The notes: generated from the sequence alone by a model not told the origin. Shown: positions 34,529-44,308, numbered from the stretch's first letter. The stretch: 64,000 bases of DNA from an uncultured Clostridia bacterium (GCA_947626165.1 CANQRG010000010.1:1-64000); one strand, 5' to 3'. A program made the numbers and translations.

Positions 34529-34999
34529 ATGGCGATAAGAACTATATTAAATAAAAGGGACGAAGCGTTGTCAAAGGTTTGCAGACCCGTTGAGAAATTC
34601 GATGAGAGACTGTGGACCTTGCTTGACGATATGGCGGAAACCCTTAAAAAAGCCGACGGTGCAGGACTTGCGGCACCGCAGGTCGGTATACTGAGAAGAG
34701 CGGTTGTAATAGATGTCGGAGAGGGGCTGTACGAGCTTATCAACCCTGAGATAATTGAAACATCGGGAACACAGTACGGTGTAGAGGGCTGTCTTTCTTG
34801 TCCGGGAGAATGGGGCTATGTTACAAGGGCTCAGAAGGTAAAATTTAAGGCACAGGACAGAAACGGAAAATGGTATGAAAAAGAGGTTGAGGATCTTTTT
34901 GCAAGGTGCGTTCAGCACGAGTGCGACCATTTAGAGGGAAAGCTGTTTACAAGCCTTGTTGAAGAATTTGTTGACGCCGGAGATGAAAACTCAAAATGA
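34529..34999 (+). CDS. def: Peptide deformylase
   Basis: Removes the formyl group from nascent proteins. 156 residues. The three metal-site motifs are intact: GAGLAAPQVG, EGCLSCPGEW (Cys ligand) and CVQHECDHLEG (two His ligands and the catalytic Glu). AGAAAGGA ribosome site. It overlaps fmt by 4 bases, so formylation and deformylation enzymes are translated together. Confidence 0.97.
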   Translation: MAIRTILNKRDEALSKVCRPVEKFDERLWTLLDDMAETLKKADGAGLAAPQVGILRRAVVIDVGEGLYELINPEIIETSGTQYGVEGCLSCPGEWGYVTRAQKVKFKAQDRNGKWYEKEVEDLFARCVQHECDHLEGKLFTSLVEEFVDAGDENSK

Positions 35000-35931
35000 A
35001 TATAGTTTTTATGGGAACGCCTGATTTTGCAATACCTGCATTGACGGCGCTTATACATTCTGAACACTCAGTTTCGGCTGTTTTCACTCAGCCTGATAAG
35101 CCAAAGGGGAGAGGTCATAAACTTGCGCCTCCTCCTGTAAAGGTTTTGGCAGAGCAGAACGGAATATCCGTTTATCAGCCGGAAAGCCTTAAAAAAAACG
35201 CTGATGAATACATCAAGATAATAAAAGACATAAATCCTGATATAATAGTTGTAGCAGCATATGGAAAAATTCTGCCTAAAGAGGTTTTAAATATTCCCAG
35301 ACTTGGGTGTGTAAACATTCACGGTTCTTTGCTGCCCAAATACAGAGGTGCTGCGCCTATTCAGTGGGCGGTGTTAAACGGCGATAAAGAAACCGGTGTG
35401 ACAACTATGCTTATGAATGAAGGTCTTGACACAGGAGATATCCTGCTGACAAAGAAGACTGAAATAGGTGAGAATGAAACAGCTTCTGAGTTGTTTGACA
35501 GATTGTCGTTAATGGGCGCGAATATTTTGCTTAAAACCATAGATGCTTTGCAAAATGGAACAGTCACTCCAATAAAGCAGGATAATTCAAAAGCAACCTA
35601 TGCGGCTATGCTTTCTAAGGATTTATCAAATATAGACTTTAACAGCTCGGTGAGAAATGTTCACAAGCTGATTTGCGGGCTGTCTGACTGGCCCTGCGCT
35701 GTGACTTTAATAAACGGGAAACGTCTTAAGGTATACCGTTCGGAAATCGTATCGGATAAAAAGCCAAACGCCAAGCCGGGCGAGGTAGTTGACGAAAAGA
35801 ACTTTACCGTTGCTTGTGTTGACGGCAGTATCAGATTAGTTGAAGTACAGGCAGAGGGTTCTAAGAGAATGAGGTCTGAAGATTATTTGAGAGGCAAGCC
35901 TGTTTTAAAGGGAACGATATTAAACAATTGA
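34996..35931 (+). CDS. fmt: Methionyl-tRNA formyltransferase
   Basis: 311 residues. MNIVFMGTPDFAIPALTAL, the loop TQPDKPKGRGHKLAPPPVK, and INIHGSLLPKYRGAAPIQWA with the formyl-THF binding/catalytic Asn-His-Asp set (here VNIHGS and NEGLDTGDIL) are present; a C-terminal OB domain binds tRNA. It overlaps def by ATGA. A metallopeptidase gene follows 58 bases on. Confidence 0.97.
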   Translation: MNIVFMGTPDFAIPALTALIHSEHSVSAVFTQPDKPKGRGHKLAPPPVKVLAEQNGISVYQPESLKKNADEYIKIIKDINPDIIVVAAYGKILPKEVLNIPRLGCVNIHGSLLPKYRGAAPIQWAVLNGDKETGVTTMLMNEGLDTGDILLTKKTEIGENETASELFDRLSLMGANILLKTIDALQNGTVTPIKQDNSKATYAAMLSKDLSNIDFNSSVRNVHKLICGLSDWPCAVTLINGKRLKVYRSEIVSDKKPNAKPGEVVDEKNFTVACVDGSIRLVEVQAEGSKRMRSEDYLRGKPVLKGTILNN

Positions 35932-35989
35932 TAATTTAAATTTGACAATAGATAATTTATTACTTATGTATTAAAGTTAGGAGGATACT

Positions 35990-36718
35990 ATGTTTTTTTA
36001 TTATTACGATTGGACGATTCTTATATTGATTCCGCCGCTTTTGCTGTCGCTTTATGCGCAGTTTAAAGTTAATTCAACATACAAGAGGTTTTCTGAGGTA
36101 AGCAATGCAAGAGGGTTGACAGGTCGAGACGTTGCAAGACGGATTTTAGACGCTAATGGATTGTATGACGTTAAGATAGAGCATATCAGGGGCAATCTCA
36201 CCGACCACTATGACCCGAAATCTAACACCATCAGGCTTTCCGATGCTGTTGACAACAGCACGTCAGTGGCGGCTATTGGTGTTGCGGCGCATGAATGCGG
36301 TCATGCTGTTCAGCACGCTGAGGGGTATGCGCCTGTAAAGATACGTACTGCTATGGTTCCTATTACAAATTTCAGTTCCAGAATGGCTGTACTTTTTATA
36401 ATTGTAGGTCTTATTATTTCAAGTATGTATAGAGTGACTCAGGGTAACAATATAGGATTTACCATTGCGGTCATCGGAATTTGTCTGTTTGCGGTAGCTA
36501 CCGTTTTTCAGCTAGTCACATTGCCGGTTGAATTCAATGCCAGCTCAAGAGCATTAAAAACTCTTGAAACGGATATGATTTTGTATGACGATGAAATCCC
36601 TATGGCGAGAAAGGTATTATCTGCCGCAGCATTGACATATGTTGCCGCATTGATTTCATCTATTGCAACCCTTTTGAGACTGGTTCTTATTGTGTTTGGC
36701 GGTAACAGGAGACGCTGA
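35990..36718 (+). CDS. YugP-type membrane zinc metallopeptidase
   Basis: 242 residues. An N-terminal membrane helix is followed by a soluble part (GLTGRDVARRILDANGLYDVKIE) and the zinc motif VAAHECGHAVQHAEGY (HExxH), then three more membrane helices. This is the YugP family; the substrate is unknown. AGGAGG ribosome site. Its stop overlaps the rsmB start by 1 base. It replaces nothing obvious in the Bacillus order, so it is an insertion into the def-fmt-rsmB run. Confidence 0.88.
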   Translation: MFFYYYDWTILILIPPLLLSLYAQFKVNSTYKRFSEVSNARGLTGRDVARRILDANGLYDVKIEHIRGNLTDHYDPKSNTIRLSDAVDNSTSVAAIGVAAHECGHAVQHAEGYAPVKIRTAMVPITNFSSRMAVLFIIVGLIISSMYRVTQGNNIGFTIAVIGICLFAVATVFQLVTLPVEFNASSRALKTLETDMILYDDEIPMARKVLSAAALTYVAALISSIATLLRLVLIVFGGNRRR

Positions 36719-38034
36719 TGCAAAACGCAAGAAAATTCACCAGGGATCTGCTGACAGCCTTTTTTGAAAATTCATCGTATTCTAATATACTGCTTGATAA
36801 CGCGCTTGATAAAAGCGAGCTTTCTGCTCAGGATAAAAAATTTGCAGCCAATCTTTTTTACGGAGTGATCGAGCGGAAAATTACGCTCGACGCGGTTATA
36901 AATAAGTATTCTAAAAGACCTGCCGAGAAATTATCAAGTGATGTTTTACAGACCCTTAGAATGGCAGTCTATCAAATACTCTTTATGGACTCTGTTCCTG
37001 ACAGAGCCGCAGTTTTTGAGAGTGTAAAGCTTGCAAAACGTGGTAAAAATCAGGCAATAGGCGGTTATGTAAACGGCGTTCTGAGAGCATTTTTAAGAGA
37101 CGGTAAAAAGATACCCGGGCTTGAGGATAAGGTAAGTAATTTATCTGTAAAATACTCGTGTCCCCAATGTCTTATAGAAAAATGGATCGGTGAGTACGGC
37201 GAGGATATGACGTTTGAAATGCTCAAAAGCTCTGTCGGAGTTCCGCCAGTTACAGCAAGACTGAATGTTTTGAAAATGCCTGCTGATGAAATAATTAATG
37301 AAATAACTGAATCAGGTGTTGAGGTTAAGCTTAGAAGCGAAGCTAGAAACTGCGCTCAGCTTTTCAATGTCAGAGATATAAGTCGTTTGAGTGTCTATAA
37401 AAAGGGTATGTTTCATATACAGGATATATCAAGCCAGATATGCTGTGAGATTTTAGACCCAAAGCCTGATGAAACCGTTTTAGATGTCTGTTCTGCGCCA
37501 GGAGGTAAGGCTTTTACTATTGCAGAGATTATGGGTAATCAGGGCAAAGTGATTGCGTGCGACTTGTATGAACAGCGTGTAAAACTTATTAAAGACGGCG
37601 CTAAGCGTCTTGGAATTGATATAATCGAAGCAAAAATTAATGATGCAACAGTTTTTTCTGATGAAATTGAAATGGCAGACAGAGTTTTATGCGACGTTCC
37701 ATGCTCGGGTCTGGGAGTTATAAGAAGGAAGCCGGAGATAAAGTATAAAGATCCGAAGGACTTTGATGATCTGAAAGACATACAAAGAAAAATTATTGAT
37801 GTGTCGTCCGGATATTTGAAAAAGGGTGGGGTTCTGGTTTATTCTACCTGTACCTTGTCAAGAGCAGAAAATGACGAGGTTATTGACTGGTTTTTAGAAA
37901 ATCATTCTGATTTTGAAAAGGGAAGCATTAAAGGATTTCCTAATATTAAAGACGGTGATTATAAAGTAACTATTACTCCTAATATGTTTAACAGCGACGG
38001 ATTTTTTATTGCAAAACTTATAAAGAAAAGGTAA
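36718..38034 (+). CDS. rsmB: 16S rRNA (cytosine-967-C5)-methyltransferase
   Basis: 438 residues. An N-terminal NusB-like RNA-binding domain (LDKSELSAQDKKFAANLFYG) precedes the methyltransferase domain with SAM motif VLDVCSAPGGKAFTIAEIMG, the Cys of DVPCSGLGVIRRKPE, and the catalytic Cys of YSTCTLSRAEND. Part of the rsmB-rlmN pair. Confidence 0.95.
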   Translation: MQNARKFTRDLLTAFFENSSYSNILLDNALDKSELSAQDKKFAANLFYGVIERKITLDAVINKYSKRPAEKLSSDVLQTLRMAVYQILFMDSVPDRAAVFESVKLAKRGKNQAIGGYVNGVLRAFLRDGKKIPGLEDKVSNLSVKYSCPQCLIEKWIGEYGEDMTFEMLKSSVGVPPVTARLNVLKMPADEIINEITESGVEVKLRSEARNCAQLFNVRDISRLSVYKKGMFHIQDISSQICCEILDPKPDETVLDVCSAPGGKAFTIAEIMGNQGKVIACDLYEQRVKLIKDGAKRLGIDIIEAKINDATVFSDEIEMADRVLCDVPCSGLGVIRRKPEIKYKDPKDFDDLKDIQRKIIDVSSGYLKKGGVLVYSTCTLSRAENDEVIDWFLENHSDFEKGSIKGFPNIKDGDYKVTITPNMFNSDGFFIAKLIKKR

Positions 38035-38047
38035 AATAAAAGATATA

Positions 38048-39091
38048 ATGACTGAAAAGAATCAAGAAAAAATTGATATATTATCTCTTAGCCAAGCTGA
38101 ACTTGAAGATGAAATTTTACTTCTGGGTGAAAAGAAGTTCAGGGCAAAGCAAATCTGGCAGTGGCTACATGTAAAGAAAGTCAGAAATTTCGACAAAATG
38201 AGCAATTTATCTGCACAGTTTAGAGGCAAATTATCAGATATTTTTTGTATAAAATCACTAATTATTTCAAAAAGACTTGCGTCAAACATAGACAATACTG
38301 TAAAATATCTATATGAATTACCTGATGGTAATCATATAGAAACAGTGCTTATGGAATACAACCACGGTTACAGCCTTTGTGTGTCCACTCAGGTGGGATG
38401 TAAAATGGGCTGTAGGTTCTGCGCGTCGACCATCGCCGGCTTTAAGAGAAACCTTGAGCCGTCGGAGATTCTTCTCCAGCTTTATGAGACTGAGAGGGAT
38501 TCTGGTATAAAGGTTTCGAGTATCGTTCTTATGGGAATAGGCGAGCCTCTTGACAACTTTGACAACGTCACGAAGTTTTTGGATATTCTCAGCGATAAGG
38601 ACGGCAGTAATATGAGTCTTCGCCATGTTTCTCTTTCGACCTGTGGGATCGTTCCGAGAATATATGATTTAGCAGACAAAAGCTATGGGCTTACTCTTTC
38701 GGTTTCACTTCACGCAACAACTGACGCAAAGAGAAGTGAAATAATGCCGATTAATAACAAATATAATATAAATGAACTTATTTCTGCCTGCAAATATTAT
38801 TTACATAAGACGGGTAGACGCATTTCCTTTGAATATGCCCTTATTGATGGTGTAAATGATTCTAAAGAGCAGGCAAAAGAACTGTCAAGGCTTTTTAAAG
38901 GTATGCAAAGTCATATAAACATAATACCTGTTAATAAAATAAAAGAACGTGAATTTACATCGAACAGGAAATCTGCTATAAGATTTCGTGATTTACTTAT
39001 AGATTTAGGTGTGAACGCAACTGTGAGGAGAACACTTGGTTCGGATATTGACGCAGCGTGCGGTCAGTTAAGACGTGAATACGAGATATAG
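38048..39091 (+). CDS. rlmN: Radical-SAM 23S rRNA (adenine-2503-C2)-methyltransferase
   Basis: 347 residues. The radical-SAM cluster motif CKMGCRFCAS is followed by VLMGIGEPLDNFDNV; the C-terminal Cys in DIDAACGQLR is the methyl-carrying residue. QKSS-type relatives (Cfr) give antibiotic resistance, but the housekeeping context between rsmB and the phosphatase gene says RlmN. Confidence 0.95.
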   Translation: MTEKNQEKIDILSLSQAELEDEILLLGEKKFRAKQIWQWLHVKKVRNFDKMSNLSAQFRGKLSDIFCIKSLIISKRLASNIDNTVKYLYELPDGNHIETVLMEYNHGYSLCVSTQVGCKMGCRFCASTIAGFKRNLEPSEILLQLYETERDSGIKVSSIVLMGIGEPLDNFDNVTKFLDILSDKDGSNMSLRHVSLSTCGIVPRIYDLADKSYGLTLSVSLHATTDAKRSEIMPINNKYNINELISACKYYLHKTGRRISFEYALIDGVNDSKEQAKELSRLFKGMQSHINIIPVNKIKEREFTSNRKSAIRFRDLLIDLGVNATVRRTLGSDIDAACGQLRREYEI

Positions 39092-39108
39092 AAAGAAGGT
39101 GTACTAAC

Positions 39109-39837
39109 TTGTTTGTAGTTGCAAAAAGTGACGTTGGTATGACAAGACGGGAAAATCAGGATAGGTTTTGCGTTAAAATCATTGATGACGAGACGGTTGC
39201 CGCTGTTGTTTGCGATGGAATGGGCGGCGCTCAGTCCGGCGGTCTTGCCAGTGAAATCGCAGCAAATGCTGTTTTTGACAGGCTGATTTCAAATTACAGA
39301 AACGGCGTTGAGGACAACAGCATAAGAAACACTATACTAACATCTTTGACGGCTGCAAATACGTTAGTATATGAGAAGTCAAAGGAAGATGAAGATAAAA
39401 ATGGTATGGGTACGACCTGTGTAGGCGCGTTGATAAAAAAAGATAAAGCATATATAGGCAGCGTGGGAGACAGCAGGGCTTATCTACTGGATGAAAGCGG
39501 AATTAAGCAGATAACAAACGACCATACTATAGTAGAAATTCTTTATGAACAGGGAAAAATAGAAAAAGACGATAAAAACAACCATGAGATGAGTCATATA
39601 ATAACGAAAGCTATCGGTACCGAACCAGATTTGGAACCGGATTATTTTGAAGTAGAACTGAAGGAAAATTCAATAATTCTTATATGCTCAGATGGACTTA
39701 CCAATTATTGCAGCGACGAGCTTATATATAGTTATGTGTATAAAAAAGATCTTGAAAGCTCGCTTAATGATTTGATAAATTATGCAAATAATAAAGGCGG
39801 TAAGGATAACATCACAGTGGCAATAATAATGAATTAG
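39109..39837 (+). CDS. prpC: PP2C-family Ser/Thr phosphatase
   Basis: 242 residues. The metal-binding motifs are SDVGMTRRENQD, VCDGMGGAQSGGLAS, VGDSRAYLL and GGKDNITVAI. It removes phosphates set by the PrkC kinase encoded 20 bases downstream; the pair controls growth and spore germination in Bacillus. TTG start after AAGAAGGTG. Confidence 0.93.
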   Translation: MFVVAKSDVGMTRRENQDRFCVKIIDDETVAAVVCDGMGGAQSGGLASEIAANAVFDRLISNYRNGVEDNSIRNTILTSLTAANTLVYEKSKEDEDKNGMGTTCVGALIKKDKAYIGSVGDSRAYLLDESGIKQITNDHTIVEILYEQGKIEKDDKNNHEMSHIITKAIGTEPDLEPDYFEVELKENSIILICSDGLTNYCSDELIYSYVYKKDLESSLNDLINYANNKGGKDNITVAIIMN

Positions 39838-39857
39838 GGAAAAGGGAGGAAAATGTT

Positions 39858-41987
39858 TTGGATGCATATATTGGCAAAAAGCTTGACGGCAGATATGAGA
39901 TCACCGAGCTTATCGGCATCGGGGGAATGGCCGATGTATATAAAGCAGTCGACATTATGGAAGACAGAACGGTTGCCGTTAAGATTTTGAAGAATGAGTT
40001 TTCAGAAAACGAAGAGTTTTTAAGAAGATTTAGAAACGAGAGCAAGGCAATAGCTGTGCTTTCACACCCTAATATAGTTAAAATATATGATGTTGGCTTT
40101 TCTGATGAGATTCAGTATATTGTTATGGAATACATTGACGGCATTACATTAAAGGAGTTCATAGAACAGCAGGGCGTTTTGAGATGGAGAGACGCTATCC
40201 ACTTTATAACGCAGGTTCTAAGAGCCCTTCAGCACGCGCATGACAGGGGTATTGTACACAGAGATATAAAGCCTCAAAACATTATGCTGTTCTCTGACGG
40301 AACTATAAAGGTGATGGATTTTGGAATCGCACGTTTTTCAAGATCAGACGGTAAAACGCTTTCAGATAAGACGATAGGCTCTGTTCATTACATATCGCCT
40401 GAGCAGGCAAGAGGCGATATAACAGACGAGAAAAGCGATATATATTCAGTAGGCGTAATGCTTTATGAAATGCTTACAGGTAAAAAGCCTTTTGACGCTG
40501 AAAATCCTGTTGCTGTTGCGCTTATGCATATGCAGGAGGTTGCAAAGAATCCTAGAGAGATAATAAGTACAATTCCTGAGCCTTTAGCAGAAATAGTTTA
40601 TCATGCTATGGAGAGAAACCCCTCAAGAAGATACCAGTCGGCATCTGAGATGATGAAGGATATCGAAACATTCAAGCATAATCCCGATGTTATATTCGGT
40701 TATAAAAATATGAATGAAATTGACTCACCAAAATCGAGTGAATCAACTATCTTTTTTAATCCTGTTAAAAAGGATAATAATTCTGATGACAGCGAAATAA
40801 TAGATGTAGACCCTAGTGTTCCCTCAGAAACCTACAATAACTATCCGGATTATTACGACGATGAGGACGACGAGCCTGTAAAAAAGCGTTCGTATGTAGT
40901 TCCAATTTTAACTGCTGTCACTGTTGCAGTTGTTATAATTGCGGCAATAGTAATCTTGTTTATGGTTATAAAATCCGATGCTTTCGGAAGTAACACTAAC
41001 AAGGTAGAGATCCCTAACTTTATTGGTCAGTCTATCGTTGACGCTAAAAATGAGTACGGTGAAAAGCTGATATTTATTATTGAGTCTGAATTCAACGACG
41101 AATACGCAAAGGATATTATTTACGAGCAGGACATTCCTCAGGGTACGATCAAAAAGGAAGGTTCTGAGATTAAAGTCAAGGTTTCAAAGGGCCCTAAGAC
41201 GTCAGTTATCCCTGATTTGAAAAACCAGACCTATGAAGCGGCAAAATCTATGCTTGAAGGTCTTAAACTTGTACCAGTACAGAGCCTGCGGCATGATGAC
41301 GATGTAATTGAGGGAAGAGTTATAGACACTAACCCCGAAACCAATGAAGAGGTTCCGCAGGGCTCATCTGTTACGGTATTTGTCAGCAGCGGACCTTTAG
41401 AGACAAAGGTAAAGGTCCCGTCACTTATCGGAAGAACTGAAGATGACGCTAAGGCATTACTTGAAGAAAATAAGCTAAAATGTAAGGTAGAAAAGGTAGA
41501 TACAGATGAGGTTGATAAGGGAAAGGTTGTTTCTCAGTCAATTTCCAAAGGTACAAATGTCGATAGAGATACTGTAATAACTATTGGCGTATCGACTGGA
41601 AAAGCGGCGTCTAAAACTGTAAGTATAGATGTTCCGGTGCCAGTTGGGGCATGGGGAAGCTATAAGTTTTTGATATATGTAAACGGAAATCTTAAAGACA
41701 CTCAGACAATAGGTGATGCTGAAACAGTCGCAGGAAGCTCTGTAAGAGTTTCTGTAACAGGGCAGGGAGAACAGACTGTTTCTATAAAAGTTCAGCGTGA
41801 CAGCGATTCAAAATTATTCGGAACATATCAAGTCAACTTTGCTGAAAACACCTACTCAGAAACTTCAACAGACCCAGGCGCGTTTACTTCTATAACCCCT
41901 GAAAAAGAAACTACCACGCCTACAGACACTTCTGAAAGTGAATCTGCTACTTCGTGGAGTCTGACAACTACAAATAATGCAGGTTAA
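39858..41987 (+). CDS. prkC: PASTA-domain Ser/Thr protein kinase
   Basis: 709 residues. The kinase domain is complete: IGIGGMADVYKA, Lys42 (VAVKILK), HRDIKPQN (134-141), DFG (154-156) and SPEQARGDI. An acidic linker leads to one membrane helix (YVVPILTAVTVAVVIIAAIV) and three PASTA repeats (VEIPNFIGQS, SVIPDLKNQT, VKVPSLIGRT), followed by an Ig-like region and a Ser/Thr-rich tail. It senses muropeptides outside the cell. TTG start, 8 bases after GGGAGG. The phosphatase precedes and rsgA, a known PrkC target in Bacillus, follows. Confidence 0.95.
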   Translation: MDAYIGKKLDGRYEITELIGIGGMADVYKAVDIMEDRTVAVKILKNEFSENEEFLRRFRNESKAIAVLSHPNIVKIYDVGFSDEIQYIVMEYIDGITLKEFIEQQGVLRWRDAIHFITQVLRALQHAHDRGIVHRDIKPQNIMLFSDGTIKVMDFGIARFSRSDGKTLSDKTIGSVHYISPEQARGDITDEKSDIYSVGVMLYEMLTGKKPFDAENPVAVALMHMQEVAKNPREIISTIPEPLAEIVYHAMERNPSRRYQSASEMMKDIETFKHNPDVIFGYKNMNEIDSPKSSESTIFFNPVKKDNNSDDSEIIDVDPSVPSETYNNYPDYYDDEDDEPVKKRSYVVPILTAVTVAVVIIAAIVILFMVIKSDAFGSNTNKVEIPNFIGQSIVDAKNEYGEKLIFIIESEFNDEYAKDIIYEQDIPQGTIKKEGSEIKVKVSKGPKTSVIPDLKNQTYEAAKSMLEGLKLVPVQSLRHDDDVIEGRVIDTNPETNEEVPQGSSVTVFVSSGPLETKVKVPSLIGRTEDDAKALLEENKLKCKVEKVDTDEVDKGKVVSQSISKGTNVDRDTVITIGVSTGKAASKTVSIDVPVPVGAWGSYKFLIYVNGNLKDTQTIGDAETVAGSSVRVSVTGQGEQTVSIKVQRDSDSKLFGTYQVNFAENTYSETSTDPGAFTSITPEKETTTPTDTSESESATSWSLTTTNNAG

Positions 41988-41990
41988 TAA

Positions 41991-42878
41991 ATGAATAAAG
42001 AAGGATTAATTGTAAAACTTATCGGAGGCATCTACTATGTAGAAGCCTCTGATGTTGTATATGAATGCAAGGCAAAGGGTTCATTTAGAAACGATAATTT
42101 ATCTCCCGTATGCGGCGATAGGGTGGAAATTCTTATCAAGGAAGGTGAAACTTCGGTTATAACCAAAGTTTTTGAGCGTAAGTCACTGATTATAAGACCT
42201 CAGCTTGCTAATCTTGATTATCTGGTTTTGGTCAATTCTGTCTGCGAGCCTTCGCCCAATTTGCTCCTTATTGATAAGTTTATCGCAATCGCTGAGTATA
42301 AAGGGATCGAGCCTGTGGTTGTTTTCACAAAAATAGATAAAAAAAGCGAAGATGAGCTTGTATCCATTTATGATAAAGTAGGAGTCAAGGTCTTTTCCGT
42401 TGATAACACAACGGGTAAGGGAAGCGAAGGATTAAAAAAACTTCTTGTCGGAAAGCTGTCTGCATTTACAGGTAATACTGGAGTGGGAAAATCCAGTCTT
42501 ATAAATAATCTTTTTCCCGGTCTTAATTTGGATACGGGGGAAGTCAGCAAGAAGCTTGGACGCGGAAAGCATACTACCAGATGCGTCGAGCTGTTTAAAT
42601 TGTCAGACGGCGGATATATTGCCGACACACCTGGATTTTCTTCATTTGATACAAAAAAGTATGATATAATATTCAAAGACGAGCTTGCTTCCTGCTTTAG
42701 AGAATTTAACGATTTTATCGGAAAATGTAGATTTCAGGACTGTAACCATATCTCTGAACCGGGCTGTGCAGTTATTGACGCTGTAAACCGCGGTATTATT
42801 TCAAATTCACGCCATGACAGCTATGTAAAAATGTTCGAGGAAGCTAAAACACTAAAGGAATGGGAGCATAAGCATTAA
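41991..42878 (+). CDS. rsgA: Small ribosomal subunit biogenesis GTPase RsgA
   Basis: 295 residues. An N-terminal OB fold is followed by a circularly permuted GTPase: G4 FTKIDK comes before G1 GNTGVGKSSLINNL, then DTPGFSSFD (G3). A C-terminal zinc motif (CRFQDCNHISEPGC) completes it. It acts in 30S maturation. Three bases after prkC and one-base overlap with the next gene. Confidence 0.96.
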   Translation: MNKEGLIVKLIGGIYYVEASDVVYECKAKGSFRNDNLSPVCGDRVEILIKEGETSVITKVFERKSLIIRPQLANLDYLVLVNSVCEPSPNLLLIDKFIAIAEYKGIEPVVVFTKIDKKSEDELVSIYDKVGVKVFSVDNTTGKGSEGLKKLLVGKLSAFTGNTGVGKSSLINNLFPGLNLDTGEVSKKLGRGKHTTRCVELFKLSDGGYIADTPGFSSFDTKKYDIIFKDELASCFREFNDFIGKCRFQDCNHISEPGCAVIDAVNRGIISNSRHDSYVKMFEEAKTLKEWEHKH

Positions 42879-43501
42879 TGGAAAAGTGTTTGATAGTCGG
42901 CGGCGGAAAAATAAGCGATAATGAATGGCTGCGTTCTGTTTCAAAGCAATATGATTTTATAATTGCGTCGGATAAGGGATATACAACTCTCAAAAGAGAT
43001 GATATCGCTATTGATATAGCAATAGGCGATTTTGATTCGCTTGGATATGTTCCTGATGACGTTAAAGTTATCAAGCTAAAGGTGGAAAAGGATGACACTG
43101 ATACAATGAGTGCGGTTAGATATGCGCTTGATAACGGCGCTAAGGAGATAACACTTGCCGGAGGAATCGGCGGACGTCTTGACCATACTATTGCCAATAT
43201 ACAGACGCTTAGTTTTATTGTAAGTCATAATGCAGTTGGCAGGTTAATCGATGAGAATAATGAGATTATAGGACTTGCCTCCGGTGAGTATGAGTTTAAT
43301 AGAAGAAAAGGGTATTCGTTGTCAGTGTTTTCAATGTCAGACGAGGTGACAGGTCTTTGTGAAAAGGGAGTAAAATATCCGCTTAATAATGCTGTGTTGA
43401 CGAATAAATTTCCGATGGGCGTATCTAACGAAATTATTAAGGACAGCGCATTTATTTCTTTTAAAAGCGGTATAGTGCTTGTGTGCTTTTCTAAGCTGTA
43501 A
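42878..43501 (+). CDS. thiN: Thiamine pyrophosphokinase
   Basis: 207 residues. CLIVGGGKISDNEW, ASDKGYTTLKRDDIAIDIAIGDFDSLG and KDDTDTMSAVRYAL are the active-site segments; GGIGGRLDHTIANIQ binds ATP/thiamine. It makes thiamine diphosphate from thiamine. Same position as in Bacillus (rsgA-rpe-thiN-spoVM), but rpe is missing here. Confidence 0.93.
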   Translation: MEKCLIVGGGKISDNEWLRSVSKQYDFIIASDKGYTTLKRDDIAIDIAIGDFDSLGYVPDDVKVIKLKVEKDDTDTMSAVRYALDNGAKEITLAGGIGGRLDHTIANIQTLSFIVSHNAVGRLIDENNEIIGLASGEYEFNRRKGYSLSVFSMSDEVTGLCEKGVKYPLNNAVLTNKFPMGVSNEIIKDSAFISFKSGIVLVCFSKL

Positions 43502-43559
43502 CAAAAGACTGCTTATCTGAATATTATAAAGTATTCTTACCATTGGGAGGAGAGTACAT

Positions 43560-43646
43560 ATGAAAATTGTCTTAGTCAAACCGCCTAAGATCCTGTCCGG
43601 GATACTTAGAAAAGTATTTAAGATCAATAAATGTGCTGAATATTAA
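43560..43646 (+). CDS. spoVM: Stage V sporulation protein M
   Basis: 28 residues: MKIVLVKPPKILSGILRKVF then KINKCAEY. SpoVM is a ~26-residue amphipathic helix that marks the convex forespore membrane and anchors SpoIVA. The MK start, the helix-breaking Pro9 and the Gly/Ile/Arg helix agree with Bacillus SpoVM (also Pro9). GGGAGGAGA lies 7 bases before the ATG. Its place directly after thiN is the same as in Bacillus. Both spoIVA and sipL are also in this window. Confidence 0.9.
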   Translation: MKIVLVKPPKILSGILRKVFKINKCAEY

Positions 43647-43649
43647 AAT

Positions 43650-43680
43650 AAAGTGCTTGGCATGCGCTGAGCACTTTTTC
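43650..43680 (+). terminator. Terminator of the yloC-spoVM run
   Basis: Stem AAAGTGCT / AGCACTTT with a 12-base loop and a T-rich tail, four bases past spoVM. Confidence 0.7.
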
Positions 43681-43735
43681 ATAATAAGCAGTCTTTCGGC
43701 ATATAAATATATATCTGATTTCTAAAGGAAAATAT

Positions 43736-44308
43736 ATGCTGGAATTTTTGTTTAAAGAATATAAAATAAAACTATCATTTAGTTTTTTTGCAGTATTAGC
43801 CGTATTATTTTTTATCGGCGATAGCTTCGCTGTTGCAACGGCATTGCTTTGCTGTTTTATGCATGAGTTCGGGCATATGATTATGATGCACATATTTTCA
43901 ATACCGATAAGTGAGATCATGCTTTACGGCGGAGGTATAAAGCTCAAAATCGAAAACGAAAGGCTTTACAGCAAAAAAAGCGAAATATGTGTATTACTTG
44001 CCGGTGCAGGAGTAAATATTATTAGCTTTTTTATTTTTAAGGGATTTCTTACCCAGCTTGCTTATACAAGCCTTATACTGGGACTTTTTAATCTTCTTCC
44101 GTTCAAATACTTTGACGGAGGACGCGTGCTGAAGCTGATTTTTGAGGATTCAGTGTCAGTTTATATGAACTCGGCATATAAGGTCATACGCTCTGTGCTT
44201 GTTTTAATGACGATTTGCATAATTGTTTTGATGCTATACAAGAGAATAGCAAATATTTCACTAATATTGACGCTAATTTATATTGTTATTTCAGAGATTT
44301 TATGCTGA
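43736..44308 (+). CDS. M50 intramembrane metalloprotease, SpoIVFB-like
   Basis: 190 residues, about five membrane helices. The zinc motif is FMHEFGHMI (HExxH) in the second helix, and LFNLLPFKYFDGGR supplies the third ligand Asp. SpoIVFB cleaves pro-sigma-K in the mother cell; this protein has a similar size and order but no CBS domain. No SpoIVFA partner is next to it. The closeness to spoVM suggests a sporulation role, but any site-2 protease is possible. Confidence 0.75.
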   Translation: MLEFLFKEYKIKLSFSFFAVLAVLFFIGDSFAVATALLCCFMHEFGHMIMMHIFSIPISEIMLYGGGIKLKIENERLYSKKSEICVLLAGAGVNIISFFIFKGFLTQLAYTSLILGLFNLLPFKYFDGGRVLKLIFEDSVSVYMNSAYKVIRSVLVLMTICIIVLMLYKRIANISLILTLIYIVISEILC

